Below are positions 1-9,224 of a stretch of 15,368 nucleotides of DNA, piece by piece. Under the pieces are notes generated by a model. The model was not told the origin of the DNA and ran no database searches. It saw nothing but the letters and a program-made list of their open reading frames with translations. Each line of letters starts with the position of its first letter. The first letter of the stretch is position 1. Where the stretch lies: positions 1 to 15,368 of the forward strand of contig VSPO01000084.1 of NCBI GenBank assembly GCA_009775375.1, given 5' to 3'. The DNA is from Muribaculaceae bacterium. Its GTDB lineage: Bacteria; Bacteroidota; Bacteroidia; Bacteroidales; Muribaculaceae. Position numbers and translations under genes: made by a program.

Positions 1-44
1 TCTTTTTCATTTGGCAATATCTTTATGACTCTCAGAGAGCCGGG

Positions 45-698
45 TCAAAACACGTAAACAATATTGATGGCGGCTTTCGTGATGCCGAAATAGTTGTGGG
101 GGATGTCGCTTTCAAGCTTGCTGCCGCATCCGGCGCAGCGGAAACGGTCGTAGCGGGTATAGGTCCAGCCTATTCCGATCTCGGCCTCCAGGTTCCAATG
201 GCGAGAAAGAGCCCAGTCATAGCCATAGGCGATGCCGGCTCCGCCAAACCATCCCTGGTAGCGCGAATCCTTAAGCTTTCTGAAGTCTGTGCCAAGAAAA
301 GATAGTGGAATGTCTATCCCCCCGACGTTGTATTGCCCTCCGAGGAGATGGGCCCCGAAGAAATGGCCGGCGAAACGGTCGCAAAGCCAGTAGCGGATTT
401 CGGGCTGGGCCACCCAATGCTTCCATTTACGGTCGTGCGATAGATTCCACACGTTGAACTCGCCCGACACGTCGAGTGTCCAGCGAGGGGCAAGGGCGAA
501 CTCAGCCGCCAAATTGGGGTTGAGCAGCGCGTCGGAAAGAATGTTGGTCTTGATTGCCGCCTTTTGGGCATGGGCGGCGGGAACAGATAAAATCGCAAGC
601 AATACAGCGGCAAGGCAGAGAGCCCCGCGGAGGCGTCCTTTAGGCCTGAGACGTCCGGATTTACGGGATTCAGCAGATGCGAAAATTGGGAGGGACAT
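45..698 (-). CDS. DUF3575 family secreted/outer-membrane protein
   Basis: The protein has 217 residues when started at the ATG at 698. It opens with a basic stretch (about residues 12-24) and a hydrophobic segment (about 25-43) ending AHA before Gln45, a plausible signal peptidase I site. The mature part begins with K-T-N-(I/L)-L and contains NLAAEFALAPRWTLDVSGEF, then alternating aromatic/polar stretches and a final YVF. This matches my recollection of DUF3575 proteins of Bacteroidales, small predicted beta-barrel-like envelope proteins of unknown function. A C-x2-C pair lies near residues 188-191, close to the C-terminus, as I recall in relatives. An in-frame ATG at 764 would add 22 residues that do not resemble a signal peptide, so I prefer 698; GGTGA stands about 14 bases before it. 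No exact TAnnTTTG box is visible upstream. The gene faces the same way as sprA but is separated by 380 bases, so it is probably transcribed on its own. The family call is fairly sure; the function is unknown. Confidence 0.8.
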   Translation of the reverse strand: MSLPIFASAESRKSGRLRPKGRLRGALCLAAVLLAILSVPAAHAQKAAIKTNILSDALLNPNLAAEFALAPRWTLDVSGEFNVWNLSHDRKWKHWVAQPEIRYWLCDRFAGHFFGAHLLGGQYNVGGIDIPLSFLGTDFRKLKDSRYQGWFGGAGIAYGYDWALSRHWNLEAEIGIGWTYTRYDRFRCAGCGSKLESDIPHNYFGITKAAINIVYVF

Positions 699-1078
699 TA
701 TAAAAGCTTCACCCGGCTTCTGGCCACTGATTAGACTGCGATCATATGTGAAAGTCTGAATCATATGTATGGCAAATGTTGATTTGTCGAAAAAATGTAC
801 GTTTTGTCAAGTCGGCGCGTCGGTTCGTGCGCGTAAGTCTGATAATCGGTTGTTATTATGTGTACGTTGTGAAATGCACAAATGCAAATCAGGAATACAA
901 CGCGAAATTAGATAATTATTGCTGAAGCAATGCAAATTTTAGGTAAAAAAAGTGATTTTTTGTATGAATTTTTCTATGCAAACGTTTGAAAAACTCATAT
1001 AAGTTGAGCATGACGTGGTAGCGCGGACTCACGTTTTCAAACCACGAAACCACATGCCGGACGCGTGCGCGGACTCGG
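699..1078. other. Intergenic region without a gene, with small repeats
   Basis: No open reading frame here looks coding. The stretch holds a 10-base direct repeat GCGCGGACTC at 1021-1030 and 1067-1076, immediately after the sprA stop. It also holds a perfect 10-base palindrome CAAACGTTTG at 979-988 and three short hairpin-capable repeats: ATTGC/GCAAT at 918-931, TTGTG/CACAA at 867-881, and an A-run facing a T-run at 945-961. TGTACGTT occurs twice, at 796-803 and 861-868. Any of the hairpins could end sprA transcription on the minus strand, but none is a clear GC-rich stem with a U tract. No exact TAnnTTTG promoter box is present on the minus strand for the DUF3575 gene. Confidence 0.5.
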
Positions 1079-4000
1079 TTAGCGGGCGAGGGAGATGTTG
1101 AAGGCGATGCCGTAGTTGGAGTTGGTGGTGGGATAGGAGGAGTTGGAGACGAGGGGGGTGTTGACCTGATGGTCGAAGAAGGCGGAGATGGAGACTTTGC
1201 GACTGAATTGGTAGCTGGCCATGAAGTTGACCGACAGGGTGCGAGTGCCTTGCGTGGCCTGCGTGTAGGCTGTCTCTATGCGCCGTATAAGCGATTGATT
1301 GTTGCTCAGAGCGAAGTCGAGATTCATCGAGAGGTCGTTGCTGACTCCTCCCTGCGCACTGCCGAACTTGATAATCCTGTTGAAGTTGGCAATCTTCCAG
1401 CCTCCTCCTATTGAGAGCTGCCGACTGGTGGTCTCCACGATCTGCCCGGCCGATGAATTGAGGTTGAGGGTGCGGGCGTCGCGGTATTCGGCATTGACCG
1501 AGATCTCGTTGTTGAAAGTCATGTTGACTCCAATCAGGGGCGCAAATTTCTCCGTGATAGCCACAGATGATATATTATAAGGAGACGAAGGCACGGGAAG
1601 GCGCGTCATTTCATCCATCGTGAACCCCAAGTCGGACCCGGCTCCTATCCAATTGAGATAGCTCGAATAGCTGCCGACGGAATACGTGCACTGATAGGCA
1701 TGCGACAGGGTAAACGATTTGAAAATCTTGTTCATATTGCCGAGATGAATCAGTCCGTCGTAGGTCACCCTCCAGTTGGGACGCATCGCCCCGAGGCCGG
1801 GGAAATGGTTGAGCGTCACCTTCTCCGGACTATAGCCACTGTAGGCAGCGATAAAGGCAGGAATCAGGACGTCGGGGCTCGTAGGGCTTACGCCTCCATT
1901 GGCGGGATTATAGGGTGTCCCGGCAAGTGGAGATCCGTCGAGGAAACCTCCTGAGGGATAGTCGGAGCCCTTGTAGCGATTCTCAATGCGGGCCGCCACG
2001 ACCGGGATATTTTCGAGGAACTTGGAGAAAGCCTCCGAATAATAGCCGTCGGCAGCTTTCGACCTCTTCAAGGCGCTGGCAAGAGCCACGTGAGTGCGCG
2101 TATAGGATCCGCTCAACGTGGTAGGCATACCCTGGAACATAAACTGCACCTGGCGAGTGCGGTTGTCGGTCAGGTTGCTCGTCAGGAGAATCCTTAGTCC
2201 GCGGGCCGGCTCAAGGGTCAGCTCGAAATTGAATTCCTTGCCGTGGTTCCAAAGTGCCGGAGAGGTCATCCCTTCGGAAGTCAGAAGCCATCCGCGGTCG
2301 AGAGCCTTATTGACGTACGACTCATCATAGAATCCAAACGCGAAGTCAAGACCGGGAGCCATGGGGCCGTATTTCGTAGACTGCCCGAACACGTCGCCGA
2401 CATTGGGGGCGAACTGCGGAAGATTCAACGAGCGGGAGTCGCGGAAACGAAACGAGGCAGACCTCGGCATCATCAGCAGGCGCAGCGAATATTCCTTCAG
2501 ATCCTTTAGGAAAGAATTCTTCGGCTCCTTTTTGTCTTCCCTCACGGTCAGCTTGATTGTCCCCTTCCCTTTCGTGAGGATTTCAAGGGTGTTGTCGTCG
2601 ATGGTCTTAGTCTCTATCCTGAAAGGCTTGCCATTGAGCGTGGCGTTGACCCGAAGCTTCTTCGTGCGCAGGTTATGCTTGACGGTAGTCGAGGTGTCGG
2701 CCGAGAGCCGGATCGCCCTCTCGAATTTCTTGACGGTGGGTTTCTTCCGCGCGGCACTCCCCTTCTTCGCCGCCGACCGGCCGAAGCGAAGGTTGATCTC
2801 CTTCAGATATTTCGATTTGTTGAAGAGAGTCTCGAAATTCAGACGCGCGTCGGCATTCCAGACGGATTGATTGTAGATGGAATTGCCCATATAGAGGTCG
2901 TCGACGGTCGTCCCCTTGTCCCAGCGATAGTTCGACGTATAGCTTGCCGAGCCCGAGAGATAATCAAGCACAGGAATCTTGCTGAACGGGGCGCGATACG
3001 TGGCCGTGAAGGTCTGATTATAGTTCCAGGGAGTGCCAAGACCTTTAATCGACTGCCAGACGGTGTCTCTCCAATCGCGATACTTGTCGGGGAAGAGCTT
3101 CTTATTGACAGCGCCGATTGTCTCCTCTATCCTCGCCGTAGTGTTGCTTGCAAAAGAGAGGCTCAGCGACTGGATGATGTTCCATGTCAGGTTGAGCTGG
3201 CGATCCCAAAGGAAATTCTTGCTGACCTGCACGGGCAACTGGAAGTCAACGTCTACCTGTCTGCGGGTCTGCTCCTCATAATAATAGCGGCTGATGTTGG
3301 TGAAGAAGGTAAGGTTGTTGAACATCCAGTTTATTCCCCAGTCCTTGAAAAACCTCGCAGTCTTGCTTTTCCCCTTTAGGAAACTGAACGGCTTAATAGG
3401 CTTGACGAACGGGCTGTAGGAGTATTGGAACGATCCGCGATAGTCGTTGGTGTGGCGATACATGGTGTTGGGGTCCTCGAATTTCTGCTTGTTGAAGGAG
3501 AAGGAGACCTGGAAATTCGCTGGGTCCCACGGCATGGGATTGGAGCTCTGCACGTTGAACTTCAGATTGGATATAGAGAAGCTTTCCACGTTTTTGCGCG
3601 TGACGGAATAGCTCTTTATTGAATCCCGTTCGCGGGAGGAGACAGCGGCCTTAAGAGCGTCCTTAAGCAGGATGTCCTGGTCGAGAGGATTGTATTTCGG
3701 CGTTGTCCGTTCCGTGGATTTGGAATAATAGATCGGAGCAGTCAGCTTTGCTCCCGACGGGATCACCTTTCCGAGATCACCCTGCACGGCAATGTTGTAT
3801 TGCTCATAGTCGTCGAGACGTCGCTGCGAAAGACTTTGGTCTACGCCCCCGAATCCGGCAGTCTCCCTGTGCATGGCGAAATTGAGCATCGCCACGTCGC
3901 TCATGGCGAGATTGGCATTGACCTTTGCCGCCCAACCGCCCGACTCGTTGAAGTCAGTCACTCGGAGCTCGTTGACCCAGACCACGCCGTCTTTTACGGA

Positions 4001-7000
4001 GTTCGACCTGTTGCGCACGCCGATAAGCATCACCCTGACGTCGCTCAGGCTCGGATTGCCCAACACGCTGACAAGGTTATGCTCGTTTGCAGGGTCGCGG
4101 CGGGAATAGAGGATGTTGTAGCCCACCCCCTCCGTGCCGGCGCTGCGGTCGTGGTTGCGGGCGGTCTTCACGTCGGTGAAGGCGTCGAGCGAGACATCAA
4201 GGAAATTGGATATCGGCCAGACGGCCTGGCGGTCGGCGGAATTCAGATAGTGGTATTTTCCGGGAGGGGTAAGGTCGAGGGGGATTTCATACTCATAGTA
4301 GTTGTTTTTCACGTCCGATCCCACCCTGACGAACAACGAGATATCGCCGTCCTTAAGATTGGTGGCATTATCGATAAGGGCCTCGGCGTGAACCCACATC
4401 TGCATCCTGCGATATATGCGGAGATCGAGCTGGGTATTCTTGTAGGCGCCCCTTGCGTCGCCGGGCTGCAGACCCGTCACCTTCATCTGGAGCGACTGCT
4501 CGTTGAGCTGGGTGGCCTGCATCTGGCCGGGGTCTTGCACGCGGCTCACGTCGGGGGGAAGCACATAGTTGACAGGCTCCCTTCCGGAGTTCTCCTCGAT
4601 GTTGACAATCGACATGTCGAGCTCTCCCTCAGCCGGAGCGTCGTTGCGGTTGTTGAGATTGAATTTATAGTCGCGCCATTCTCCCTTGACCAGTTCGAGA
4701 GAGGCGAAACGGAGATGGGTGGTCTCGCGAAAACCGGTCATGAAGATGCGGGCAAACCGGATTGTGGAGAAATCGCGGATGTCGCCCACGACTTTCTCCG
4801 GCTGCGAGAGAGGAATCTTGAATTGATACCATACGGAGATACCCGTCCCCTCGCGGGTAGGCACGACCGTCTCGCGACGGTCGGTGATATAGTTCTTGCC
4901 GACAACAAGATCCTCGGGGCGTATCGACACCTTATATTGGAAATAACGCTCGTATTCGTTGAGAGTGTTGTCCTGGTTGATATCCTCCACGTCGGGCACA
5001 CTTCGAGAAGACTGATACTGACGATTGGGACTCTGGTCGGGAGAAAGGGAGTTGCCCTCCACTCCGTTGTAGTGCTTATAGCGGTCGAGAATCGAGGTTT
5101 TGTGCTCGTCATACCAATCACTGCGATAGAAATGATAGTTGTCGCCGGCTGGGTCGCTCATCGGGGAGAAAGGATTCTCCTCCATCTCCGCAATGACCGA
5201 CGACGGAAGCTTGGAGCGAAGGCGGTCGAGATACGTGGAATAGGAGCCGAACACATATTCGTCGTCGTTGGAAAGCCCGTCGAGGCCCACGTCCTGCATC
5301 GGCCGGGCGTTCTCCGCATTCTCGAAAGCATAGGTCAGCGATGTCTGGGTGGAGACGCGCCCCCAATTGGTCTCAGAGATGAAACGGTCGTCGCCGTCGA
5401 TAGGTATGCCGTTCTCGTAGCTTTTCTTTCCATCCTTGAGGATATCTTCGCTTATCTCTCCGAAATTGAAATAAAGATCTCCTCCGTCGCGGTTGTGGTT
5501 TTCTTCGTCGAGGAAGGGGTCGAGAAGCCAAAACTGTATGTATTCCACGTTGGAATTCTCGAAGTTGGTGTTGTCCATCTTCTTCATTATTCCTCCCCAT
5601 CGCTTTTCGGGCATCAGGAGATTTCCCCGGTCGTCGATATGCTCGGCGTCAAGATTGTAGGGTCCCCTTTCCTTGGGATAGAAAGAGAGGTTGAGTGTCT
5701 GGACATAGTTTGATTCCCCATAATTGACGTCCCTGCCGGGGTAAATCTCCCTGACAAGCACATCTCTGACGTAGGGGCTTGATAGCTGCTTCAGGTCGCT
5801 CCGCAGATAGCCGGGGAGCATTGAAGAATTCTTCTGGGTCCACATCCTGTCGATGTAATACCATGCAAGGAGGGCGCGGTTTTTGCCATAATCTACGTTG
5901 TCGGAAAGCGAGGCCTCCGGGAATAGGGCGTCGGCCCCGGGGTCGTACGGGGTCGGGGCAAGAAACCAGGAATAGGGATTGCGCAAGTCAAGACCGGTCT
6001 GGGTGCTCTCAAAATCATCTATATACGATGAGCCCTTGGCCGTGCCCGTCTTCTGGCGATGGGGGACGAGATGGGCGAACTCTGCGTTCAGCCTAAGGGA
6101 GGAGGGAGCCGTGGCATTGATAGTCGGCACCTTGTTCATAAGATTGGTGAGCCACATGAAGTCCTTGTTGTAGTTGAGATTGAGGCCCCACATGGTGTTG
6201 TTGATCACCTCATCACCGATGTTGACCTTTTCTGTCAGCGACTTCTCCGAGAAATTGAGAATCGTTCCCCCAAGGGTGAAATTCTTGTTGAATTTATATT
6301 GCGCGTCCAGACCGAGCAGCGTCTTCCGCTGCATGCTGAAGAGCGACTGGTTTTCGAGAGTCACGCTGACGTTGGTGCCGGAGTCTATGATGCTTTGGTT
6401 GGTGATGGTCACGATACCCATGCTGTAGTCTACGGTATAATCGCTGTTTTCCGTCAGCTGCACGCCCCCGGCAGTCACCACGACCGAACCACGCGGCACG
6501 TTCATGGCTCCGAGCCGGATTGTGGCCCCTCCAGATGCCTGATATTCTCCGGAAAGCGAGAATTTGTTTTTATCAGCAAACTGGCGCGCCACGACGAGCG
6601 TGGAATCATAAAGCTCCTTGAAGATGTATTGGGAAGCGAGAGCCGGGTCCCCTATTTTCTTTTCGAGATGGCGGCCAAACGGTTCGGCCACCGGAAAGAT
6701 GACTTTGCCGTTGGAGGGCTGGACGGTGTAGCCCTCGACGTAGTCGAAAAATCCGTCGGGATTCGATTCCTGATTGGAGTCGATGCGGTCGAGATTCATC
6801 ACCTGAAGGAGGGGCTGATTTGAAATGGCCCCTACGGGGAGATAGTTTATCTCGATTCCCGTCGTATCGCTCAGATATTTGATATTGAGTTTGAAATTCT
6901 TTTTTTGCAGCTGATAGGCTCCGAGCGAGTAGACGTTTTTCATCATCAGCTTCCACATCGGCAGAGACGGGGAGATTGTTGTGCCACGCAGCATTTTCAG

Positions 7001-8536
7001 ATATAGGTTGTCGGCAGTGGAAGTAACGTCGCCGGAGAACTCCCCTACCTGATACACCTTCCCTTGATACGTATACTCATATGCCACGGCCAGCACCTCA
7101 TCCGTAGAGAGCGCTGACTTAAGCGAGATATATCCCAAAGTAGAATTGAGCGTGTATTCTCCCGAGCGCAGAAGCCTTGCACTCTCCACTTTCTCGAAGT
7201 CGCGCCCCCCCGTGATTCCATATGCCTGAAGAGGAGCGAGAGCCTGAGTGACGGTGCTTATGTCGCGGGCGCCCGGATAGTCCTTTTTTATTACGTCGAG
7301 CAGATTGTTGCTGAGGTTTGAAGGCACGTCGAGGGAATGATTGGGGGTCCAATAGTCGTTTGCGAGTCTTGTGTTCTCTCCGAGGTCCATGAAGCCTACG
7401 AAATTGCGGCTTTCATCATAGTTGCCGTTCTTGTTGGTGACCCAGACCTCTATCCTCGTAATATTGATTCCCGATGTGACGTGAGGCAGACGCGAAGCGA
7501 AAGTGTCATAGTTGTCGTAGAAATACTGGGCAAGGAAGAAATGGCGGTTGGCATCGTAGTCATCGGCCTTTATGGAGAAATCGGTGGTCTGCACGCCCCC
7601 CTGGGTATTGACAGTCCTCGATTCGCTGTTCTGCTGGCTGACAAGACCCGTCAGGGTCAGCTTGCCAAACTGCAGTTTCGACTTCAAGCCGAAAAGCGAT
7701 GTCCCCCCGCGAATGAGGCTCGACCCCGTGGTCATGCTGACATTGCCCGCCTCAATATTCTTGATTATCTCATCCTCTTTCCCCTCATAGTTGAGTTTCA
7801 GGTTCTTTGAATCGAAATCGAAGGTCGCGTCGGTGTTATAAGTCATATTAAACTTCAACTTGTCGCCCACCGAAGCGGCAATGTTGGCCTGAATCTTCTG
7901 GTCGAAGTTGAAAAACGTCTTCCTTCTCGATCTCATCGGGAGAGAGGGATTGTCGGTCTTGTTGCTCTTTATCCCCATTGAGAGCTGGATGGAGCCCTGA
8001 GTGGTCAGCCTGACGCCTCCGGGTCCAAATACCTTCTCCAAGGGTCCGAGAGCGAAATTCATGTCGAGGATATTAAACGCTTGCTTATCCTTTTGCTCAA
8101 ACACTTCTGAATTTCTTTGCCTGAAAAACCCGAACATGTCGTTGCGCGTGACCATCTTGTTGTATTCCTCCATCGTCATCATATAAGGAGCGACGAGGTC
8201 GAGATCGCCAAGCTTGGTGTGGATATAATACATCCCCGTCTCCGGATCGTAGACGGCCTCGGTCTTTATATTAGAAGGAGTGGAAAGATCGGCGGCATAC
8301 TCACGGCCGACATAGTCGGCATAGCGGCGTGGAAGCGTGGGTCGCACCGGGGATGGCATCAACAGGCTGTCGGGGATGGCAGTGTCGTCCAACGTTGACG
8401 TCATCCCGGAGGGAGGAGGGGGAGGAAGTTCTGATTTCCGGTACTGGCCTACCGACATGAGAGCGACGACCAGAACCATAACCGGCGCCGGCAGTCTCTT
8501 CAATATATGTAGCAGTTTTTTTTTATGGAAAATCAT
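1079..8536 (-). CDS. sprA: SprA/Sov, type IX secretion outer-membrane translocon
   Basis: This 2485-residue protein is about the length of SprA of Flavobacterium johnsoniae and Sov of Porphyromonas gingivalis. In those species it forms the very large beta-barrel through which type IX substrates with C-terminal sorting domains cross the outer membrane. A basic, hydrophobic N-terminus (residues 4-30) serves as signal sequence and is followed by five prolines (38-42). The first SprA_N-type region includes DATFDF (236-241) and KNIEAGNVSM (259-268) before LFGLKSKLQFG, family hallmarks as I recall them. A second similar region follows. Two 12-residue EF-hand-like acidic loops lie at 1082-1093 and 1185-1196. 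A lysine-rich insert of roughly 90 residues (about 1920-2010) interrupts the barrel half, and the chain ends in amphipathic strands closing with FNISLAR. Its ATG overlaps the ruvA stop by one base, so translation is probably coupled. No other type IX gene (porV, porK-N, gldK-N) is in the window. Identification is secure; an active secretion system is inferred. Confidence 0.95.
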   Translation of the reverse strand: MIFHKKKLLHILKRLPAPVMVLVVALMSVGQYRKSELPPPPPSGMTSTLDDTAIPDSLLMPSPVRPTLPRRYADYVGREYAADLSTPSNIKTEAVYDPETGMYYIHTKLGDLDLVAPYMMTMEEYNKMVTRNDMFGFFRQRNSEVFEQKDKQAFNILDMNFALGPLEKVFGPGGVRLTTQGSIQLSMGIKSNKTDNPSLPMRSRRKTFFNFDQKIQANIAASVGDKLKFNMTYNTDATFDFDSKNLKLNYEGKEDEIIKNIEAGNVSMTTGSSLIRGGTSLFGLKSKLQFGKLTLTGLVSQQNSESRTVNTQGGVQTTDFSIKADDYDANRHFFLAQYFYDNYDTFASRLPHVTSGINITRIEVWVTNKNGNYDESRNFVGFMDLGENTRLANDYWTPNHSLDVPSNLSNNLLDVIKKDYPGARDISTVTQALAPLQAYGITGGRDFEKVESARLLRSGEYTLNSTLGYISLKSALSTDEVLAVAYEYTYQGKVYQVGEFSGDVTSTADNLYLKMLRGTTISPSLPMWKLMMKNVYSLGAYQLQKKNFKLNIKYLSDTTGIEINYLPVGAISNQPLLQVMNLDRIDSNQESNPDGFFDYVEGYTVQPSNGKVIFPVAEPFGRHLEKKIGDPALASQYIFKELYDSTLVVARQFADKNKFSLSGEYQASGGATIRLGAMNVPRGSVVVTAGGVQLTENSDYTVDYSMGIVTITNQSIIDSGTNVSVTLENQSLFSMQRKTLLGLDAQYKFNKNFTLGGTILNFSEKSLTEKVNIGDEVINNTMWGLNLNYNKDFMWLTNLMNKVPTINATAPSSLRLNAEFAHLVPHRQKTGTAKGSSYIDDFESTQTGLDLRNPYSWFLAPTPYDPGADALFPEASLSDNVDYGKNRALLAWYYIDRMWTQKNSSMLPGYLRSDLKQLSSPYVRDVLVREIYPGRDVNYGESNYVQTLNLSFYPKERGPYNLDAEHIDDRGNLLMPEKRWGGIMKKMDNTNFENSNVEYIQFWLLDPFLDEENHNRDGGDLYFNFGEISEDILKDGKKSYENGIPIDGDDRFISETNWGRVSTQTSLTYAFENAENARPMQDVGLDGLSNDDEYVFGSYSTYLDRLRSKLPSSVIAEMEENPFSPMSDPAGDNYHFYRSDWYDEHKTSILDRYKHYNGVEGNSLSPDQSPNRQYQSSRSVPDVEDINQDNTLNEYERYFQYKVSIRPEDLVVGKNYITDRRETVVPTREGTGISVWYQFKIPLSQPEKVVGDIRDFSTIRFARIFMTGFRETTHLRFASLELVKGEWRDYKFNLNNRNDAPAEGELDMSIVNIEENSGREPVNYVLPPDVSRVQDPGQMQATQLNEQSLQMKVTGLQPGDARGAYKNTQLDLRIYRRMQMWVHAEALIDNATNLKDGDISLFVRVGSDVKNNYYEYEIPLDLTPPGKYHYLNSADRQAVWPISNFLDVSLDAFTDVKTARNHDRSAGTEGVGYNILYSRRDPANEHNLVSVLGNPSLSDVRVMLIGVRNRSNSVKDGVVWVNELRVTDFNESGGWAAKVNANLAMSDVAMLNFAMHRETAGFGGVDQSLSQRRLDDYEQYNIAVQGDLGKVIPSGAKLTAPIYYSKSTERTTPKYNPLDQDILLKDALKAAVSSRERDSIKSYSVTRKNVESFSISNLKFNVQSSNPMPWDPANFQVSFSFNKQKFEDPNTMYRHTNDYRGSFQYSYSPFVKPIKPFSFLKGKSKTARFFKDWGINWMFNNLTFFTNISRYYYEEQTRRQVDVDFQLPVQVSKNFLWDRQLNLTWNIIQSLSLSFASNTTARIEETIGAVNKKLFPDKYRDWRDTVWQSIKGLGTPWNYNQTFTATYRAPFSKIPVLDYLSGSASYTSNYRWDKGTTVDDLYMGNSIYNQSVWNADARLNFETLFNKSKYLKEINLRFGRSAAKKGSAARKKPTVKKFERAIRLSADTSTTVKHNLRTKKLRVNATLNGKPFRIETKTIDDNTLEILTKGKGTIKLTVREDKKEPKNSFLKDLKEYSLRLLMMPRSASFRFRDSRSLNLPQFAPNVGDVFGQSTKYGPMAPGLDFAFGFYDESYVNKALDRGWLLTSEGMTSPALWNHGKEFNFELTLEPARGLRILLTSNLTDNRTRQVQFMFQGMPTTLSGSYTRTHVALASALKRSKAADGYYSEAFSKFLENIPVVAARIENRYKGSDYPSGGFLDGSPLAGTPYNPANGGVSPTSPDVLIPAFIAAYSGYSPEKVTLNHFPGLGAMRPNWRVTYDGLIHLGNMNKIFKSFTLSHAYQCTYSVGSYSSYLNWIGAGSDLGFTMDEMTRLPVPSSPYNISSVAITEKFAPLIGVNMTFNNEISVNAEYRDARTLNLNSSAGQIVETTSRQLSIGGGWKIANFNRIIKFGSAQGGVSNDLSMNLDFALSNNQSLIRRIETAYTQATQGTRTLSVNFMASYQFSRKVSISAFFDHQVNTPLVSNSSYPTTNSNYGIAFNISLAR

Positions 8537-9126
8537 CAGAGCATCGTGAGAGCCTGTTTTATGGCTTTCTCCGTGCTCAGTGTCGGTTCGGCGGCGAATA
8601 TCTTCTTCAACACCTTCTGGCTCTGCATAGCCGTGAAGCCGAGCATCACGAGCGCAGCCATCGAATCCTCGTAAGCCTCTCCGGCCACTGGTGCACTTGA
8701 AAATAACGCTGTCGAATCAGCTTTTATTTTATCCTTGAGATCCACGATGATGCGTTGGGCCGTCTTCCCCCCTATTCCCTTCACGGCTTTCAGAGCGGCA
8801 TCCTGTCCGGTGGAGATAGAGGATTCAAGCTGGTCGGCAGTCAGCGACGACAGTATGAGGCGCGCCGTGTTGGGGCCGACTCCACTGACTCCTATCAGAA
8901 GCCGGAATAGGGCGCGGCTTCTTTTTGTCAGGAATCCATATAGAAGATGTGCGTCTTCCCGTATCGCCTCATGCACATACAGCTTCACCTTTCCTTGGCC
9001 TTCCGCCCCGTTGAGAGTGGCGTAATCTATTAGGGTGATATTTATCTCATAGCCGACGCCGCCACAATCCACGACTGCTATCGTGGCTGTAAGCTCGGCT
9101 ATCGGTCCGCTTATATAGTCGATCAT
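8536..9126 (-). CDS. ruvA: Holliday junction branch-migration complex subunit RuvA
   Basis: RuvA binds four-way Holliday junctions as a tetramer and loads the RuvB helicase during recombination and repair in the cytoplasm. The 196-residue chain has the three expected parts. The N-terminal OB fold (about 1-63) begins MIDYISG and carries the conserved VDCGGVGYEI. Two helix-hairpin-helix DNA-binding motifs follow, GVSGVGP (79-85) and KGIGGKTAQR (116-125). A linker of about 15 residues leads to the C-terminal RuvB-binding domain (about 150-196), which includes AALVMLGF. The length is normal for the family. The ATG at 9126 is preceded by an A-rich stretch, typical of this phylum. It is the first gene of a two-gene transcript with sprA; the adjacency is, to my knowledge, common in Bacteroidota although the functions differ. 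ruvB and ruvC are not here. Confidence 0.97.
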   Translation of the reverse strand: MIDYISGPIAELTATIAVVDCGGVGYEINITLIDYATLNGAEGQGKVKLYVHEAIREDAHLLYGFLTKRSRALFRLLIGVSGVGPNTARLILSSLTADQLESSISTGQDAALKAVKGIGGKTAQRIIVDLKDKIKADSTALFSSAPVAGEAYEDSMAALVMLGFTAMQSQKVLKKIFAAEPTLSTEKAIKQALTML

Positions 9127-9185
9127 TTCTTTTTTTGTATTAGGGCAAGGCCGACATCAGGCAGCCTTTACGTATTTTCCGACTG

Positions 9186-9216
9186 CAAAGCTATAAAATT
9201 TAATCCGCATCCGCAA
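9186..9216 (-). promoter_or_regulatory. Promoter for ruvA-sprA (-33 TTG, -7 TAGCTTTG)
   Basis: Read on the minus strand, TTG (9216-9214), 20 bases of spacer and TAGCTTTG (9193-9186) match the Bacteroidota sigma-ABfr promoter: TTTG-like near -33, 19-21 bases, then TAnnTTTG. The predicted transcript start is near 9182, giving a leader of about 56 bases before ruvA. It lies back to back with the recR promoters on the other strand. Confidence 0.7.
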
Positions 9217-9224
9217 TAAGTAAG

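Noticed and set aside
29..39. Short CTCT/AGAG hairpin after the DUF3575 stop
   Set aside because: Only four pairs with no U tract; not a credible terminator, although the real one may lie beyond the window edge.
699..764. Start of the DUF3575 gene at 764
   Set aside because: Possible ATG, but the extra 22 residues would push the signal peptide far from the N-terminus. Not excluded.
3800..5713. 637-codon open frame on the plus strand inside sprA
   Set aside because: It is in exact codon register opposite sprA, so a stop there needs TTA, CTA or TCA in sprA, and these codons are rare in this GC-moderate gene. The translation is rich in Val/His/Gly and looks like no protein family. It is a mirror of sprA codon use.
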